DNA of 64,000 nt, from contig CAZSLC010000006.1 in the NCBI GenBank assembly GCA_964607675.1, positions 1 to 64,000 on the forward strand, read 5' to 3'. Positions 1 through 8,210 of this stretch are shown here, piece by piece. Numbering within the stretch: position 1 is the stretch's first letter; each line of letters begins with the position of its first letter. The position numbers and the translations under genes are program-made. The notes beneath the pieces were generated by a model. The model was not told the origin of the DNA. It saw nothing but the letters and a program-made list of their open reading frames with translations, and made no database searches. The stretch comes from CAZSLC01 sp964607675 (lineage in GTDB: Bacteria > Bacteroidota > Bacteroidia > Bacteroidales > UBA932).

Positions 1-1112
1 ATATCTTGGAAATTTTTTCTACCGAACCCAATTCTAATATATTTTCCATCGTATTCAAACATCTCTGCTGGGACAGTCATTATCCCTGCAATTTCTAATA
101 ATTTGTTGGAAAATACGAGAGATGTAGAATTGCAATTTATTTTAATGAAGGCTACTGAACCTGCTTTTGGTTCTATGAAATTTGAAAAAAACTTGCAGAA
201 AGTTGAATTTGATTGAAGGTATTCTTTGAAAAATGCAATATTATTTTTTATTTTCTCAATGTTTGGACCTATAAATTTTTCTGAATGATTGAGGGCTATT
301 ATAGATAATATTTCAGAAGGGGCACTTGAACAAATACTAAGATAGTCTTTAAATGAAGCTACTTTTCTAATTAAGTCAATATCCTTTGAGACGAGCCACC
401 CCATCCTTAATCCTGCCATTCCGAAAGATTTTGCTGTTCCCCACATGGATATTCCCTTTTCATATACTTTAGCCATTGGTGGAAGTACTGGATATTCATT
501 TAAATAATTGAGTTTATAATACATTTCATCAGAATATATATAAATACCGTTCTCCCTTGCAATGGATATTAATTCATTGTATTCTCCAATTGTAAGATAT
601 GAACCAGTGGGGTTGTGTGGGAAATTGATTATTATCAATTTTGTGTTTTTCTTGATGAGTTTCTTTAGATCTCCAATATGAAATTTCCAACTTTCTTCAT
701 CTGGCTTCCAAAAGGAAATTTCTGAACCTATGGATCTAATTGTTTCATAAAGAGACTGATAACTGGGAGATATGACAATGGCGTGGTCTGTTGATTTTAG
801 CAGAACATTCATAAGTGAAAATGCCAATTCACCTGGGGAGGCTGTTATAATATTCTCTCTGCCAAGTTGATGTGTGCTATTTTCGCTAAAAGAGTTGTAA
901 TGTTTTAGTATGGCATCTTTTAGAGCTGGATGTCCAGTACTCTCAGTGTAAGATAATGTCAGATTGTTCCATAAACTTTTTTCATCCTCGTCAGCGCAAT
1001 TCAACACGTAATTCATATCGTAACCGTCGCAATCTGAGCAAGATAAAAGATATTTTGCTGAAAATTCGTGAACAGCAAAAAAACGTTCTAGTTTAAAGTC
1101 GTTAATGTGCAT
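1..1112 (-). CDS. PLP-dependent class I/II aminotransferase, 3' end beyond window
   Basis: I translated this minus-strand frame from the ATG at 1112; it stays open to the window edge, so about 370 residues of a fold-type I PLP enzyme are visible and the C-terminus is missing. The PLP-binding lysine is probably K228 in WGTAKSFGMAGLR, which matches the class I/II pattern (S/T-x-x-K-x-F/Y-x-x-x-G-x-R). Upstream features typical of the fold include NFPHNPTGSYL and a YSDEMYY segment holding the aspartate expected to contact the pyridine nitrogen. There is no signal peptide, so it is cytoplasmic. The substrate cannot be read from the sequence. It begins 12 nt after the secreted-protein gene ending at 1125, which itself follows the HTCS gene, so the three may be cotranscribed. 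Confidence 0.85.
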   Translation of the reverse strand, partial: MHINDFKLERFFAVHEFSAKYLLSCSDCDGYDMNYVLNCADEDEKSLWNNLTLSYTESTGHPALKDAILKHYNSFSENSTHQLGRENIITASPGELAFSLMNVLLKSTDHAIVISPSYQSLYETIRSIGSEISFWKPDEESWKFHIGDLKKLIKKNTKLIIINFPHNPTGSYLTIGEYNELISIARENGIYIYSDEMYYKLNYLNEYPVLPPMAKVYEKGISMWGTAKSFGMAGLRMGWLVSKDIDLIRKVASFKDYLSICSSAPSEILSIIALNHSEKFIGPNIEKIKNNIAFFKEYLQSNSTFCKFFSNFIEPKAGSVAFIKINCNSTSLVFSNKLLEIAGIMTVPAEMFEYDGKYIRIGFGRKNFQD

Positions 1113-1124
1113 GGTGTTTAATGT

Positions 1125-1733
1125 TTAGTTAGCGGGATTGTATCCACTTGGCAAACTACCTAAAAGGCTTCCTAAGACTCTACAAAAAGCATTTTTACTA
1201 CATTTTAAATCATTAATAAATTTTGGTCCGCGTATGTATTTTAAGTCTGAAAGGTTGTTTGTGATGGCATCAACAGTTCTTTTTGAGGCCTCTTTATTTA
1301 TTTTGTCCATATCCCAAATAGGCAAAAAATTCTTTGTAAATGATATGTTTTTATAAAATCCATCCACATCTTTATTTTGTGGACCATCGGGGCATGGAAT
1401 CAAAAGTTCTTTTTTTACGGAGTAAGAGAGTGTTCGGTTGTCAATGGCGCTGTTGTTTATTTGATTAAAAAGGAAATCCCTTATTTTAGTCAGTACCTCT
1501 CTCTCTTGGGATAGTTCAAGAAGAGTGGAATCTCTATTTTTTGATAAAAATAATTTAATAGAGTCTTTTTGATCTTTTTCTATAAGAGATTGTTCATATC
1601 CTTTCTCCAAAAGAGAGTTAATCTCCACCTTTAGACACTCATTTTGTATAACTGATGTTGGTTTCACATTCTCTTGTCCATATACAAAAGTACATGTTAA
1701 AAATAGCAAAAGAATATATATGGTGATTTTCAT
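1125..1733 (-). CDS. secreted protein of unknown function
   Basis: A 202-residue protein that I do not recognise. Residues 1-20 form a clear Sec signal peptide ending VYGQ, and there is no lipobox cysteine or later membrane segment, so it is probably periplasmic or secreted. The middle (about 35-90) is charged and probably helical. Four cysteines remain in the mature part (in NECLK, IPCPDG, LKCSK and AFCRV) and could form disulfides. The C-terminus is Gly/Ser/Pro rich. It lies 34 nt downstream of the HTCS regulator gene and 12 nt upstream of an aminotransferase, all on one strand. No function is proposed. Confidence 0.75.
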   Translation of the reverse strand: MKITIYILLLFLTCTFVYGQENVKPTSVIQNECLKVEINSLLEKGYEQSLIEKDQKDSIKLFLSKNRDSTLLELSQEREVLTKIRDFLFNQINNSAIDNRTLSYSVKKELLIPCPDGPQNKDVDGFYKNISFTKNFLPIWDMDKINKEASKRTVDAITNNLSDLKYIRGPKFINDLKCSKNAFCRVLGSLLGSLPSGYNPAN

Positions 1734-1767
1734 GTTATTATGTGAAAATCAAAAGTCGTGCCGCACA

Positions 1768-4700
1768 TTATGTTTTATTTGAATTTTCATGTTTGTATTC
1801 ATTAGGGGTCATCCCTGAATATTGCTTAAAAACTTTTGAAAAGTATCTTCCGTCGGTAAAACCTACATTTATAGCAATTTCATTTATTAACAAATCAGTT
1901 TTTGATAAGTACTCTTTAGATTTATCTATTCTTAACTTATTTACATAGTTCATCAGTCCCATGCCAGAAATGGCTTTCATTTTATTGTATAGAGTAGGTC
2001 GGCTCATGGCCATACTTTGGGTTATAAGTTCAACATCTATATTAGGATTATCAATATTTTTCATAATGAACTTATTTAATTTAATTATAAATTTCTCATC
2101 AGCATAACTATATGTGTTTTTACTTGGATCAAGAAATTCGTTAAAGGTGCTGTATCTTTTCTTAGATTGCTCACGTTCTTTCAAAATGTTATTCATCATT
2201 AAAGAAAGTTGAATTGTGTCAAAAGGTTTGGGAAGGTAGTTATCAGCACCTAATTTATATCCCTTAATAGGGGTATCTTCGTAGTCATAAGCAGTAAATA
2301 AAATTATAGGAATATGGCTGATGTCAATAGTATTTTTAATTGTTTTACATAATTCAAATCCATTCAATTTGGGCATCATTATATCACTTATCACTATATC
2401 GGGAAAGTATTCATGAATTATAGTTAATGCTTTTTCTCCATCATTTGCATAGTAAACATGTTTGAATAAGGGGTCATAAAAGTGATGCATCATTTCTATG
2501 ATATCCTTATCGTCGTCAACAACTAATAGAGAGTATTTTTCAAAAGTGTCATCAGGGATATCAATTATTTCGTCAGGAGTTGTTGAACTAATTGTGTTGA
2601 AATTGATTTTATTTGCTGTTGCACTTAATACTTCTTGTTCCGAATAGGCGTAGTAATTTAACGGTATATCAAAATAAAATGTTGACCCTTTATCTTTATT
2701 GTTGAATACCCCTATCCTTCCCCTATGGTGTTTGACCAGTAATTGTGCAAAGTGCAGACCAATCCCATATCCAGAGGGAGTATTTGTCCCTTGATAATAA
2801 AGATTAAATATCGAATTATTATTTGAGTTATTGCAAATTCCTTCTCCCTGGTCAGCTATGCATATTCTAACAAACTCATCATTTTCATTTTTGGCACTAA
2901 TAGTGATTGTGTCACCATTTTCACTATACTTGATAGCATTCATCATTAAGTTAGAGAAGATAATACTAATAATCATCTCATCCATTTGAACAGATAAATA
3001 ATCCTCCGATTCAATTGCACAAGAAAGTCGTTTTAATGAGAGCTCATCTTCAAATTTTAATTTTTGTGCTGTTAGCCAAGATGAAACATTAACCTCTTTA
3101 AGATTAATTTGATTAATTCCATAAAGCACTTTTTTTGCATCCAATATCATGTTTATTAGTGAAGATATGTTATTGATGTGCGAAAATACTTTCGTTAAGG
3201 TAGAACTAATTTCTTCAACATTTAAATCATTTGTTCTAAGCTTTCTTTTTATCTCTTTTAGTGGTGACAAAATAAGTGTTAGTGGTGTTCTCAATTCATG
3301 TGATATACCTATCAAAAAAGATAATTTTTCTTCTCTGTCGATTTTAGATCTAATCTCTATTTCCTCTTGCTTTTTACGTCTTCTTAAAGAGATAAAATAG
3401 TAAATAAAGGTAAAGGCTAATATGCACAATAATAAAGAATATAATGCCACCATAGGAGTACTTGACCACCAAGGAGGTTTAACTTTAATTTGTAAAAGAG
3501 TCTGAGGTGTACTCCAATTCCCATTATTTGAAATGTAAGATGCACTTAATATGTAATTACCTGACTGCAAATGAGGCAAAGTGAACAAGCATGAAGACTC
3601 AATTTGAGAAAAATCGGGTACACCATCTATCTTAAATCTGTATTTTTCCTTATTATTGATTGATGATGGAGTTTTTGAAATTAGTATTTTTAAATCAGAA
3701 TAATCATAATCTAAATATATTTTGTTTTGAGTAATGGATTTACTTATGTTCTTATTGTTTAAATATGCTTCAATGACAGATATTCTTTTGCTATTGTTAT
3801 AAAAATTGAGTGGAATATCATTTTTGATTCTAAGTATCCCTTTATATCCTCCAAAATAGAGATCTCCTTTACTTGTTATTGTTTTTAAATCGTTGAAATA
3901 TGTACTATTAGTAAACCCTTCTAAGTTATTTAAGTTAATAAATTTGTTTAAAGAAATGCTATAACAATAAAGATTAGATGTGGATGGCATGAATAATACG
4001 TCTTGGACAATTTTTATTACTGTTATTTTATCGTCATTATAAAATTTGATTACTCTCTTTATAGAATCATCAGTACGAGCATAAAGGTTGCCGCCATCGC
4101 TAAACCAAATTGTTCCATTATCGTCAACATCTATCGATAATATTTTTGAAGAGTGTGTATAAACTTCTTCAACTGAATATTTATCTATATTAAGTTTGTA
4201 AATTATATTCTCATCGTAAAAATATACGGTTTCCCCAATTATTGCCGTTGTACATATTGTATTTGGAATCACTCCAGTGAAAGTGTGCGATGCCTTACTT
4301 GCAAGGGAAAAAATTCTAAGTGAGTCAGAAAGTATTAATATATTATTTTTATTTAATAGAAAACAGCTTTTGATCTTTTGTTTGTTTAATTTATGATTGA
4401 CAATTGAGCCTTCTTGGCTATTAAACAATGATAATACTCCATTTGATAATAGTAGCAAATAATTTTTTTTATATGGGAGTATAGCATCTATACTTGAGTT
4501 TGTTATTTTATAATGTTTAAAAATCTCTTTATCATCAATAAAGCAATTTACGTCACCATTAGAAGTACCAATCCAAATATTATCGTCATTGCTGCAATAC
4601 AAAGATGTAATAATACTAGCACTGGACCCATATGTTGGATGTGAACTATTGACGATAAAACTTTTAATATATTCTAATCCAATAGAATATAAACCATCAA

Positions 4701-5676
4701 AAGGAGTGCCCACCCATATTTTATCATTACTATCTTTAATTAATGAAGAGATTGCTGGAATAGAAAAAATAATGTCCTTGCCATTTAGAGATGCGAAATA
4801 TGCTGTTTGTTTAGAAATGGATAAAGTGAATATTGAACAATCGCTGCTTCCTACCCATAATTTTCCGTCCTTTTCTTGAAAAGCAGTTATTCTATTAGAT
4901 GGAATATTTGAATTTGTTGTATTGTATATCTTTTTAATTTGATAATTATCTGTCTCTTTTTTTAAACAATAAATTCCATCATTTTCGCTTCCTATCCATA
5001 AGTTGGACCAATTGTCGAAATAAACAGCTTTCGGAATGATTTGTAATTTTATTTGAGATTTTTTATTTAATTGATTTAAAGAGCTTTTGTAGTTATAGAA
5101 TCCGAGAATACTATCTTTGGTATAAAGAATAATCTCATCTTTATTAATTGATGAAGAGATAAAAATTATTTTATTTTTTGAATTTGAGTTAATCTCTTTT
5201 AATTCTTTTGATCCATTTCCTAATTTGAATAATAAACCGTCACGATTTATAAGTAATAAATCTTTATTTATTTTAATACAATCAATTATACCATTGATTG
5301 TATCTTTTGAGTTGAAAGGAACAATCGTTTGTGAATCGGAGAGAGTAAAAAGTCCGTTATCCATTAACAATAGTAAATTACCATTATAATAAGTTATTTT
5401 ATTGATCTGGTTATTTCCTGTATTCGAAGATTCAAAAGGATAGTGATTTATAATGCTGTTACCGACTATCCTATTTAAACCATTTTTTGTACCAACCCAA
5501 AGAGTTGATAGTGAATCTTCAAAGATACAAGTTATTGAAGGGTGTGAGAGCCCTTTCTCTGTTGATAATTGAGTATAATTATAGCTCTTTTTAAAGTTGT
5601 TTTGATAGTTATTCGAGATATTTTCTGCCAAAAATATCTCAAATATTAATGTTATAATAGATAAGGATAAAAGCAT
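1768..5676 (-). CDS. hybrid two-component system sensor/regulator (HTCS)
   Basis: A 1302-residue one-protein signalling system typical of Bacteroidota. In order: N-terminal signal/anchor segment (about 1-18); a long periplasmic region of two-component-regulator propeller repeats (about 35-640, for example LWVGTKNGLNRI and IWVGTPFDGLYSI); a Y_Y_Y-type domain (about 665-730); one transmembrane helix (about 741-765); a HisKA domain with H793 in SHELRTP; a HATPase domain with N-box NAIKYSENG and GYGIGLHFAQ; a receiver domain (about 1049-1165) with VVDDD and phospho-acceptor D1098 in SDIMMP; and a C-terminal AraC-type HTH (about 1200-1297). Such proteins bind a degradation product in the periplasm and activate an adjacent SusC/SusD operon. 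Here the divergent operon at 5798 encodes zincin-like proteins plus SusC/SusD, so the ligand may be peptide-derived (inference). Confidence 0.95.
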   Translation of the reverse strand: MLLSLSIITLIFEIFLAENISNNYQNNFKKSYNYTQLSTEKGLSHPSITCIFEDSLSTLWVGTKNGLNRIVGNSIINHYPFESSNTGNNQINKITYYNGNLLLLMDNGLFTLSDSQTIVPFNSKDTINGIIDCIKINKDLLLINRDGLLFKLGNGSKELKEINSNSKNKIIFISSSINKDEIILYTKDSILGFYNYKSSLNQLNKKSQIKLQIIPKAVYFDNWSNLWIGSENDGIYCLKKETDNYQIKKIYNTTNSNIPSNRITAFQEKDGKLWVGSSDCSIFTLSISKQTAYFASLNGKDIIFSIPAISSLIKDSNDKIWVGTPFDGLYSIGLEYIKSFIVNSSHPTYGSSASIITSLYCSNDDNIWIGTSNGDVNCFIDDKEIFKHYKITNSSIDAILPYKKNYLLLLSNGVLSLFNSQEGSIVNHKLNKQKIKSCFLLNKNNILILSDSLRIFSLASKASHTFTGVIPNTICTTAIIGETVYFYDENIIYKLNIDKYSVEEVYTHSSKILSIDVDDNGTIWFSDGGNLYARTDDSIKRVIKFYNDDKITVIKIVQDVLFMPSTSNLYCYSISLNKFINLNNLEGFTNSTYFNDLKTITSKGDLYFGGYKGILRIKNDIPLNFYNNSKRISVIEAYLNNKNISKSITQNKIYLDYDYSDLKILISKTPSSINNKEKYRFKIDGVPDFSQIESSCLFTLPHLQSGNYILSASYISNNGNWSTPQTLLQIKVKPPWWSSTPMVALYSLLLCILAFTFIYYFISLRRRKKQEEIEIRSKIDREEKLSFLIGISHELRTPLTLILSPLKEIKRKLRTNDLNVEEISSTLTKVFSHINNISSLINMILDAKKVLYGINQINLKEVNVSSWLTAQKLKFEDELSLKRLSCAIESEDYLSVQMDEMIISIIFSNLMMNAIKYSENGDTITISAKNENDEFVRICIADQGEGICNNSNNNSIFNLYYQGTNTPSGYGIGLHFAQLLVKHHRGRIGVFNNKDKGSTFYFDIPLNYYAYSEQEVLSATANKINFNTISSTTPDEIIDIPDDTFEKYSLLVVDDDKDIIEMMHHFYDPLFKHVYYANDGEKALTIIHEYFPDIVISDIMMPKLNGFELCKTIKNTIDISHIPIILFTAYDYEDTPIKGYKLGADNYLPKPFDTIQLSLMMNNILKEREQSKKRYSTFNEFLDPSKNTYSYADEKFIIKLNKFIMKNIDNPNIDVELITQSMAMSRPTLYNKMKAISGMGLMNYVNKLRIDKSKEYLSKTDLLINEIAINVGFTDGRYFSKVFKQYSGMTPNEYKHENSNKT

Positions 5677-5705
5677 ATAAATATTTATAATAACTCATTT
5701 TTAGA

Positions 5706-5713
5706 CAAAAATA
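5706..5713 (-). promoter_or_regulatory. -7 promoter box for the HTCS gene
   Basis: Read on the minus strand the bases are TATTTTTG, matching the Bacteroidota TAnnTTTG box, 29 nt before the HTCS ATG. No good -33 TTTG is visible. Confidence 0.5.
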
Positions 5714-5758
5714 CACATATATTAGATAATTCTACACGTAGATGACTATCGTAAATTG

Positions 5759-5766
5759 TAATTTTG
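5759..5766 (+). promoter_or_regulatory. -7 promoter box for the zincin/SusC/SusD operon
   Basis: TAATTTTG matches the TAnnTTTG consensus. It sits immediately before the first in-frame ATG (5768), which makes that ATG an unlikely start and favours 5798. No -33 element is recognisable, which fits a promoter that needs an activator such as the divergent HTCS. Confidence 0.55.
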
Positions 5767-5797
5767 TATGCGTTACAATTATCATATTATTATCAAA

Positions 5798-6586
5798 ATG
5801 AAAAAAATATTACTCAAAAATGTACTATTAATATTTATCACTACTATCTTTTTTCTTATTTCTTGTGATAGTAGTAATAATAAAGGAAAAGATAAGATAA
5901 CTTTTGATAATCAATTTAATGTCAGAGACACATCAATATCAAAAGTATATACTAATTATTCTGATATTACACATCGTGACTTCATATATAGAATAAATGA
6001 TTCTTTAATATATAAATCAGAGATAGTTGATTTAATTTATCATTTGAATCAACAAGTAGATAACTTATACTCATTATTATCTAAAAATCAATTAAAAATT
6101 GTGAGCAGAAATCCAATATGGATCGAAAACGATAGGAAAGCAATTGTACCTATATGGTATCATATTTCATTAGAATGGTTAAAAGATCATAATATGAATC
6201 CAGATAAGGTAAAATGCGTTGAAATCTTGAACTTTTCTGAATATTTGAAACGAGTAAAAACTAATCAGCCATTTTTGCTTCTTCATAACCTCGCCCATAG
6301 CTACCACGATTCAGAATTAACTTTCAGTTATCCGGCTATAATGGAAGCATATGATAATGCTGTCTCAAAAGGAATGTACAAAAATGTTTCATATTTAATA
6401 GGGGATGGTAAATATGTTGATTCGATTAAAGCATATGCTTCTAATGACTACTTAATCTATTTTAGTGAACTTTCGGAGGCTTATTTTGGTAATAATGATT
6501 ATTATCCTCACAATCGAGAACAATTGAAAGAATACGATCCTATTGGTTACCGAGTTATTAAAGAAGCGTGGGAAGTAAGAAAATAA
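5798..6586 (+). CDS. zincin-like lipoprotein 1 with altered active site (HNLAH)
   Basis: A 262-residue predicted lipoprotein (lipobox LISC near residue 20). The start at 5798 is preferred because an upstream in-frame ATG at 5768 abuts the -7 box. It aligns along its whole length with the next gene product (shared NPIW, WYHIS, MNPDK, YFSELSEAYFG and LKEYDP segments), so the two are tandem duplicates. Where the paralogue has a gluzincin-type HEYCH motif this protein has H163-N164-L-A-H167: both zinc-binding histidines remain, and so does a glutamate in YFSELSEAYFG, but the catalytic glutamate is asparagine. It may therefore bind metal or substrate without cleaving. First gene of the operon running to SusD. 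Confidence 0.8.
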   Translation: MKKILLKNVLLIFITTIFFLISCDSSNNKGKDKITFDNQFNVRDTSISKVYTNYSDITHRDFIYRINDSLIYKSEIVDLIYHLNQQVDNLYSLLSKNQLKIVSRNPIWIENDRKAIVPIWYHISLEWLKDHNMNPDKVKCVEILNFSEYLKRVKTNQPFLLLHNLAHSYHDSELTFSYPAIMEAYDNAVSKGMYKNVSYLIGDGKYVDSIKAYASNDYLIYFSELSEAYFGNNDYYPHNREQLKEYDPIGYRVIKEAWEVRK

Positions 6587-6606
6587 TATATTTAAGAATA
6601 TGTAAA

Positions 6607-7356
6607 ATGAGAAAGGTTTATTTTTTATTTATAGTTATTCAAATTATTTTTTCTTGTATAAATAATGAGGAAGATAATGATCTTAAAGTGGAAAATTCAC
6701 ATGAATATCCTCAAGTGTACAATGGGTATTCTGATGTAAAACACAGAGATTTCACTATGAGAGTAAATAATAAATCAGTAAATACCATTTCTTGTAAAAC
6801 AGCTATTGATTATATTAAAGGGCAAATTGATTTTATTTATACAATATTAGATAATGCTGTAATAAATGATATTTGTTGCAATCCAATATGGGTTGAAAAG
6901 GATGTTTTATCGAATGGAGGAGCATGGTACCATATCTCTGTTGATTGGCTTATACAAAATGGGATGAATCCAGATAAGGCAAAATGTATTGAAATTGTTA
7001 ATTATAAGAATTTTCTTGATTGGGCGATTCTAAACCAACCATTTGAACTATTTCACGAATACTGTCATCTGTATCATGATCAGGTGCTATCACTAGATTA
7101 TGAACCCATAATAAACGCTTATAATAATGCTCTTCAAAAAGGTCTCTATAGAAATGTATCATATCATGCAGGAAATGGTGAGTACAGAACAATTGATAGA
7201 GCTTATGCCTTGACCAATCATCATGAATACTTTGCAGAATTAAGTGAGGCTTACTATGGTATGAATGATTATTTCCCCCACTACTACAAAGAGTTAAAAG
7301 AATATGACCCTGAAGGATTTAAAGTGCTGGAAAAAATATGGGGCAATATAAATTGA
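6607..7356 (+). CDS. zincin-like (HExxH) lipoprotein 2
   Basis: A 249-residue predicted lipoprotein (MRKVYFLFIVIQIIFSC lipobox). The open frame extends upstream to 6568, inside the previous gene, but the signal peptide fixes the start at 6607. It carries an intact H150-E151-Y-C-H154 motif followed about 50 residues later by EYFAELSEAYYG, whose glutamate is a plausible third zinc ligand, as in gluzincins. The LxxYDPexF tail is shared with both neighbours. It is predicted to be a surface or periplasmic metallopeptidase; no named family could be verified without a profile search. It lies between lipoprotein 1 and the third zincin in the same operon. Confidence 0.8.
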   Translation: MRKVYFLFIVIQIIFSCINNEEDNDLKVENSHEYPQVYNGYSDVKHRDFTMRVNNKSVNTISCKTAIDYIKGQIDFIYTILDNAVINDICCNPIWVEKDVLSNGGAWYHISVDWLIQNGMNPDKAKCIEIVNYKNFLDWAILNQPFELFHEYCHLYHDQVLSLDYEPIINAYNNALQKGLYRNVSYHAGNGEYRTIDRAYALTNHHEYFAELSEAYYGMNDYFPHYYKELKEYDPEGFKVLEKIWGNIN

Positions 7357-7376
7357 ATACTTACAATATGTGCTTT

Positions 7377-8186
7377 ATGAATAATAGATTTAAAACCACC
7401 TTTTTGACTACGTTTCTCATTTTCTCTTTCTCAATCGTTTATGCTCAAGAGATTAAGGAGGTGCCTAATAATTTAAAAATAGATTCATTTTACAAAAAGT
7501 ATATGAATGTTAATGGGATTCCAGTTGTGAGTTCAAATAAAGTTCCTGATTCAGCATTTATTGCTGTATATAAAACTCTTAATTCAATTACAAATATGCT
7601 CCCTGAGGAAGTAATGGAGTCTTTGATTTCTCAAGGAGCAAGAGTTGCTATTATGGCAAGATATGAAGGGACAACAGATATACCAGAACATAGGTTTTTG
7701 GTAAACGATACAACAATTAATTGGGATTTGAGGGCAAGGGGACTTGGTGGAACTATTTGTCTACCCCTTTCTACCTGTGCAGAGGAAAATGTATTGGGAT
7801 ATCAAATTGATAAGTATCATTCAGAGGATATATTAATTCATGAATTTGCTCATACAATTCACAATGTCGGCATTAGTCACATTTGTCCAGATTTTAATAA
7901 AGAGTTACAAAAAGCTCTATATCATGCAATTGAAAATGGTTTATGGGATGGTACATATGCACAGACAAATATTGAAGAATATTTTGCTGAAGGTGTTCAA
8001 ACATGGTTTAATGTCAATGCAGAATCTCAATTTCCCAATGGTAAGCATAATTGTGTTAATACTAGGGAAGAATTAAAAAGATATGACCCTCTGCTGTATT
8101 CTATTTTATTAAAATATTTCTCTGAGACCGATGAGATAATAAGTAAACATCATAAACCAGATAAGTATTCAGTTGTATGCAAATAA
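7377..8186 (+). CDS. zincin-like (HExxH) secreted protein 3
   Basis: A 269-residue secreted protein. The frame is open from 7338 but overlaps the preceding gene; the signal peptide MNNRFKTTFLTTFLIFSFSIVYAQ points to the start at 7377. H155-E156-F-A-H159 is a complete HExxH motif, and EEYFAEGVQTWF about 45 residues later supplies a candidate third zinc ligand. The block WDLRARGLGGT through AEEN before the HExxH is distinctive and, from memory, recurs in a poorly characterised bacterial/fungal metallopeptidase-like family. It is clearly more distant from lipoproteins 1 and 2 than they are from each other, but shares their order of motifs and the RYDPLLY tail. A 24-nt gap precedes SusC. Confidence 0.8.
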   Translation: MNNRFKTTFLTTFLIFSFSIVYAQEIKEVPNNLKIDSFYKKYMNVNGIPVVSSNKVPDSAFIAVYKTLNSITNMLPEEVMESLISQGARVAIMARYEGTTDIPEHRFLVNDTTINWDLRARGLGGTICLPLSTCAEENVLGYQIDKYHSEDILIHEFAHTIHNVGISHICPDFNKELQKALYHAIENGLWDGTYAQTNIEEYFAEGVQTWFNVNAESQFPNGKHNCVNTREELKRYDPLLYSILLKYFSETDEIISKHHKPDKYSVVCK

Positions 8187-8210
8187 ATAAACCTATAAAT
8201 AATTAAAAAT

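Noticed and set aside
6568..7376. Overlapping starts of zincin-like genes 2 and 3 as translational coupling
   Set aside because: The overlap disappears once the starts are set at the signal peptides (6607 and 7377).
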